From the NCBI GenBank assembly GCA_050013075.1, contig JBEKFZ010000031.1, positions 1 to 42,849 on the forward strand: DNA of 42,849 nt, given 5' to 3'. The position numbers and the translations under genes are program-made. The stretch comes from JBEKIK01 sp050013075 (GTDB lineage: Bacteria > Planctomycetota > Planctomycetia > Pirellulales > Thermoguttaceae). The stretch's first letter is position 1. The number at the start of each line of letters is the position of its first letter. Of this stretch, positions 39,729-42,849 are shown piece after piece. Below the pieces are notes generated by a model. The model was not told the DNA's origin. It did no database searches and saw only the letters and a list, made by a program, of their open reading frames with translations.

Positions 39729-40940
39729 CTATTTTCGATCAAGTTCTAAAAAATAACGCATCAATTTCCAGCCTTCGTGGAAGACAAGTGGGGATTTTTC
39801 CGACGTGGGATCGTCGTAAAAGGTCGCAGAGTCGGGGGTGACATCGGAACCGGCCAGGGCGAAGGGGACGTCGCCGTGGCTGTGGGTTTTTGTACGCAGC
39901 GGGGTGGGATGGTCCGGAGTCACCAGGATACGATACTCGCCGTAGGCCTTTAAGGCCGCATGGACCGGGCCAACAATGTGCCGATCGATTTCTTCCAATG
40001 CTTTGACCTTTGCGCCTGCATTGCCTTCGTGCGATGCTTCGTCCGTGGCTTCGACGTGCACGCACACCAGATCGAAGTCCTTTAGCGCCTCAATGGCATA
40101 GCGGCCCTTGGCGGCGTAGTCGGTATCGATATACCCGGTGGCCCCGGGCACGTCGATCCTTTTCCAGCCGATAAGCGAGGCCAGTCCGCGTAGAAGATCC
40201 ACGGCCGTGATCATCGCCCCTTGTTTGCCGTACAACTGGGCAAAGGGCATCAAACAAGGCGTACTGCCCAAACCCCAGAGCCAAACGTTCGTGGCCGGGT
40301 GCTTGCCCGCTGCCCGCCGGGCGACATTGACCGGATGATCGGCGAACAGCTCCTCGCTTTCAGACATCAAATGGGTCAAAACATCGCTGCCCGGGCCGCG
40401 TGGATAATCGTCAAGCACCGATTTATCCGTCAGATCGTGGGGAGGCGTGGTGCGGGTGTCGGGCGAAAACGGGGCGGATCGGCCGGCGCCTCGGTACACC
40501 AGCAAATTTCGGTAACTTACGCCCGGATGGAACTGCCAGCGGTCGTTGCCCAGTTTTTCTTGGGCGGTTTTTATCAGTTCGGCGGCCTCGAGCGAGGAAA
40601 TATGGCCAGCCGTGAAGGACTGCATCACCTGATCCTGAATAGTAACCAGATTGCAGCGGATGGCCCAGTCCTGCGGCCCCAATTCGATCCCTTGCGCGGC
40701 GGCTTCCAATGGCGCTCGGCCGGTGAAATGCTCCAACGGATTATAGCCCAGGAGGCTCAAATTGGCCGTATCCGACCCTGCTGGAAGTTCCGCGGGCGTA
40801 TTGTTCGATCGGCCCAGCACTCCGGCCGCGGCCACGGCATCCATGGCCGGAATATCCGCCGCTTCCAACGGCGTCTTGCCGCCAAGCACGTCTTGCGGCT
40901 CGTCCGCGCATCCATCCGGAATTATCAGGGCGAATTTCAT
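39729..40940 (-). CDS. Archaeal-type phosphoglycerate mutase-like protein, proposed homoserine kinase
   Basis: The protein has 403 residues of the alkaline-phosphatase superfamily, close to cofactor-independent phosphoglycerate mutase (apgM). Asp9 (IIPDGCADEP), the nucleophile-position Ser56 (LPAGSDTANLSLLGY), GYIDTDYAAKGRYA, VEATDEASHEG, TPDHPTPLRTKTHSHGDVPF (metal ligands) are all present. In its family one subgroup, modelled as a proposed homoserine kinase, occurs beside threonine-pathway genes in bacteria lacking thrB. Here it lies between hom and lysC on the same strand, and no thrB is seen. I therefore favour the homoserine kinase role over a glycolytic mutase role; both remain possible. 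A 21-bp tandem repeat abuts the start codon, and no ribosome-binding site is visible. Confidence 0.9.
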   Translation of the reverse strand: MKFALIIPDGCADEPQDVLGGKTPLEAADIPAMDAVAAAGVLGRSNNTPAELPAGSDTANLSLLGYNPLEHFTGRAPLEAAAQGIELGPQDWAIRCNLVTIQDQVMQSFTAGHISSLEAAELIKTAQEKLGNDRWQFHPGVSYRNLLVYRGAGRSAPFSPDTRTTPPHDLTDKSVLDDYPRGPGSDVLTHLMSESEELFADHPVNVARRAAGKHPATNVWLWGLGSTPCLMPFAQLYGKQGAMITAVDLLRGLASLIGWKRIDVPGATGYIDTDYAAKGRYAIEALKDFDLVCVHVEATDEASHEGNAGAKVKALEEIDRHIVGPVHAALKAYGEYRILVTPDHPTPLRTKTHSHGDVPFALAGSDVTPDSATFYDDPTSEKSPLVFHEGWKLMRYFLELDRK

Positions 40941-40943
40941 TTT

Positions 40944-41061
40944 AGGGTTCAGGATTCAGGGTTCAAAATTCAGGATTCAGGGTTCAAAATTCAGGATTCA
41001 GGGTTCAAAATTCAGGATTCAGGGTTCGGGATTCAGGATTCAGGGTTCGGGATTCAGGATT
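40944..41061. repeat. Tandem 21-bp repeat (GGATTCAGGGTTC family) upstream of the apgM-like gene
   Basis: About five and a half units of a 21-bp sequence that includes GGATTCAGGGTTCAAAATTC. The last units have GGG in place of AAA. Because 21 is a multiple of three, the array has open frames coding for heptads such as GFKIQDS. It begins 4 bp from the start codon. Its purity suggests recent expansion by slippage. Confidence 0.92.
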
Positions 41062-41147
41062 TATAAGGGGTGGTCAGTTTACTGACCACTTTGTGAATTC
41101 CAAATCGCTAAACCGCAAGCGGTTTCTTATGTTTATTCAGCATTCAA

Positions 41148-41181
41148 AATTATATTCATCATTCATCCTTCATCCTTCATT
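41148..41181. repeat. ATTCATCCTTC short tandem repeat after hom
   Basis: Units of TTCATCCTTCAT lie directly at the end of the hom gene (stop 41182-41184 on the minus strand). A copy of the same family is inside the TMTC-like gene at 33946-33974. Confidence 0.75.
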
Positions 41182-42483
41182 TTAATCTCTCACCCTCATC
41201 CGCACGCTGCCGGGATGCACGCAGGCCAGGTGGTTGATGGCTTGCAAGGCCTCCTGCATCGCGCCTTCGGGGGCGGTATGGGTCATGATGACCAGCGGGA
41301 CGCAGGTGGACTCTTCTTCCTCGGTTTCGTGCTGGATAAGCGAAGCAATGGATATTTTATGCCTGCCCAGGATCCCGGCAATCTCGGCCATCACGCCGGG
41401 CCGATCGTCCACGTTAAAACGCAGGTAATACCGGCCGGGAACCGTGGCCGGGTCGCGGGGCATGACCCGGGCCCGACGCTCGCTCGACCACAGATTTAAC
41501 GTGCGGAAGGTTATGGCCATGCGGCCCAAAACGGTATCGATCAAATCGGACACCACGGCCGACGCCGTGGGTTTTGGTCCGGCGCCCAGCCCTTGGAAAA
41601 ACACCCGGCCCACCGCATCGCCAATCACACGAATGGCATTGTAAGCCCCCCGCACCTCGGCCAAGGGAGTGCCTTTGCGGATCAGTGTGGGCGAAACGTG
41701 CAGTTCCAGTCCTTCGGGCACCAATTCGGCCACGGCCAATAGTTTGATATTGTATCCCAACTCCCTGGCATAGCGCATGTCGGCCACTTCCACGACGTCA
41801 ATCCCGATCCGCGGAATCTCGCGCCAGTTTATCTGTGCACTGAATGCCAGGTGGGAAAGTATGGCCAATTTTTGCGCGGCATCGCTGCCGTTGACGTCCA
41901 TGGCCGGGTTGGCCTCGGCATAGCCGCGTTGTTGGGCTTCGGCCAAGGCGGCATTGTAGTCCATGCTTTGCTCATCCATCTGGGTAAGGATGAAATTGCT
42001 CGTCCCGTTTAGGATGGCGTGGATCGACTCGATTTGATTGGCCGTCAGACACTCGTTTATGGCGGCGATAATCGGAATACCCCCGGCCACGGCTGCCTCG
42101 AAGGCGATTGAACGGCCGAGTTGCCTGGCCCGATCGAACAATTCCCTGCCGTGTTCGGCCAGCAGGGCCTTGTTGGCGGTCACCACGTCCTTGCCGCTTT
42201 CCAACAGTTTAAGGACGATCGTCCGCGCAGGCTCCAACCCGCCGACCAATTCAATGGCCACGGAAATCTGCGGATTATCCGTTACTTTGCCTAAATCGTC
42301 GGTCAACAGGCCCGGCGGAAGCAACACGTTCCGCTGCCGGCGAAGGTCGGTATCGACCACGCAGGCCAATTCCACGGGCATTCCCGCGTGTCGGGCAATG
42401 CGATCCTTATGCTCCAACAGCAGCCGGGCAACCCCGGAACCGATGGTGCCGAATCCCACAATCGCAACTTTGGCAGTTTTCAT
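41182..42483 (-). CDS. hom: Homoserine dehydrogenase
   Basis: The protein has 433 residues, normal for the monofunctional enzyme with a C-terminal ACT domain. The NAD(P)-binding loop is VAIVGFGTIGSGVARLLLEH (7-26). The substrate region has NGTSNFILTQM (159-169), FAEAQQRGYAEANPAMDVNGSD and the catalytic-lysine area of the family. The ACT domain is about 345-420 (YYLRFNVDDRPGVMAEIAGI). It reduces aspartate semialdehyde to homoserine for Thr and Met. It heads the hom, apgM-like, lysC gene order, although repeats widen the first gap to 241 bp. Feedback by threonine is typical for the ACT type. Confidence 0.96.
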   Translation of the reverse strand: MKTAKVAIVGFGTIGSGVARLLLEHKDRIARHAGMPVELACVVDTDLRRQRNVLLPPGLLTDDLGKVTDNPQISVAIELVGGLEPARTIVLKLLESGKDVVTANKALLAEHGRELFDRARQLGRSIAFEAAVAGGIPIIAAINECLTANQIESIHAILNGTSNFILTQMDEQSMDYNAALAEAQQRGYAEANPAMDVNGSDAAQKLAILSHLAFSAQINWREIPRIGIDVVEVADMRYARELGYNIKLLAVAELVPEGLELHVSPTLIRKGTPLAEVRGAYNAIRVIGDAVGRVFFQGLGAGPKPTASAVVSDLIDTVLGRMAITFRTLNLWSSERRARVMPRDPATVPGRYYLRFNVDDRPGVMAEIAGILGRHKISIASLIQHETEEEESTCVPLVIMTHTAPEGAMQEALQAINHLACVHPGSVRMRVRD

Positions 42484-42500
42484 GGCTAATTAGCATTTAA

Positions 42501-42628
42501 GTTTATTAATGCTCAGGAAAGTATTATCATCATTTATTCTCAGAGCCGGGCCGTGTCGGCCCGGAAACACCGGGGTGACACACCCCGGCTCTGATTTTCT
42601 CTACGATGTTACTTTTCCAACTTTTAAT
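42501..42628. repeat. Palindromic MITE-like element, copy D
   Basis: Left end GTTTATTAATGCTCAGGAAA closely matches copy C. The core CAGAGCCGGGCCGTGTCGG ... GGTGACACACCCCGGCTCTG (42541-42592) is intact; the right outer end is degenerate. It starts 18 bp upstream of the hom start codon, so it could alter the hom leader or promoter. Confidence 0.75.
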
Positions 42629-42818
42629 AGCCCGGGAGCTTGTACCCGGAGTTTTTCTAGAAACTTATCGATAGAATCCCCTATAGTAGGGTAGCACCCC
42701 GCATGGCGTCAAGACGGGGGGAGGAACAACAAAAAAACAATTATCCCAAAGTGATTTTACATGAAATCCTTCCTTTAACCCAGCATATCTACTTCAGTAC
42801 ACCCTCAAACTAATTTGG

Positions 42819-42848
42819 TTGACGAAACTAAAACAAGTATAGTAGAAT
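42819..42848 (+). promoter_or_regulatory. Candidate sigma70-type promoter at the window edge
   Basis: TTGACG at 42819-42824 and TAGAAT at 42843-42848 are separated by 18 bp in AT-rich sequence. It would drive a gene beyond the window end. The rest of 42629-42818 shows no gene; only a small GC hairpin (CCGGGAGCTTGTACCCGG) near 42632. Confidence 0.4.
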
Positions 42849-42849
42849 C

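Noticed and set aside
40944..41061. Regular 21-bp units resembling a CRISPR or satellite array
   Set aside because: Units are contiguous without spacers; it is a simple tandem repeat.
42509..42694. 61-codon plus frame downstream of hom
   Set aside because: It translates the palindromic element D and has no recognisable features.

Overview
The window looks like a chromosomal segment of a planctomycete (Planctomycetota, probably a Pirellulales-type lineage). This is inferred from content: an Hsp70 beside a J-like protein that opens FDPYHKWLGIPPKDQPP, a giant bacterial alpha-2-macroglobulin with an N-terminal repeat region, a Uma2 protein, GH28/GH29 enzymes, and a 45-residue membrane peptide ahead of a GGDEF protein. 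No rRNA, tRNA, CRISPR array, phage module or transposase was seen. Most genes are ordinary chromosomal ones.

Layout. (1) 1-6.1 kb: a partial Hsp70 gene (minus) is divergent from a J-like/LamG membrane protein, which is followed at short spacing by an exported GH29 alpha-L-fucosidase and a GH28 pectinase-like enzyme. (2) 6.4-7.8 kb: an AraC regulator and a small cupin. (3) 8.2-13.6 kb: signalling genes, namely a tiny membrane protein, a diguanylate cyclase, a NarL-type response regulator, a MEDS-PAS-PAS-histidine kinase-REC hybrid, a BON protein and CsrA. (4) 14.0-20.4 kb: the 2133-residue alpha-2-macroglobulin. (5) 20.5-26.5 kb: Uma2, a large unidentified multi-pass membrane protein, and a GT2-TPR glycosyltransferase. 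(6) 26.7-32.3 kb: a strongly acidic protein, purine nucleoside phosphorylase, IleS and PurN. (7) 32.3-37.7 kb: a TMTC-like TPR membrane protein, an ABC-2 permease, acylphosphatase and a secreted protein with a CX4CH motif. (8) 37.8-42.5 kb: aspartate kinase, an archaeal-type phosphoglycerate-mutase-like protein and homoserine dehydrogenase. Together these look like an aspartate-to-threonine pathway in which the middle gene probably supplies homoserine kinase.

The most striking property is the density of small dispersed repeats. I can separate about ten families by eye. Several sit in frame inside conserved genes: twice in IleS, twice in the alpha-2-macroglobulin, in two blocks of the TMTC-like protein and once in the large membrane protein. 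Others abut the start codons of lysC and the apgM-like gene, or supply the stop codon of lysC. A four-copy palindromic family of about 130-140 bp (near 13.7, 31.5, 37.7 and 42.5 kb) behaves like a MITE or BIME. A separate two-copy, indel-free 93-bp element (1016-1108 and 7844-7936) folds into nested stems and could be a structured RNA or another miniature element.

Start sites were re-chosen where a ribosome-binding site or signal peptide argued for an internal start. No homology search was run; family names rest on motifs read directly from the translations.
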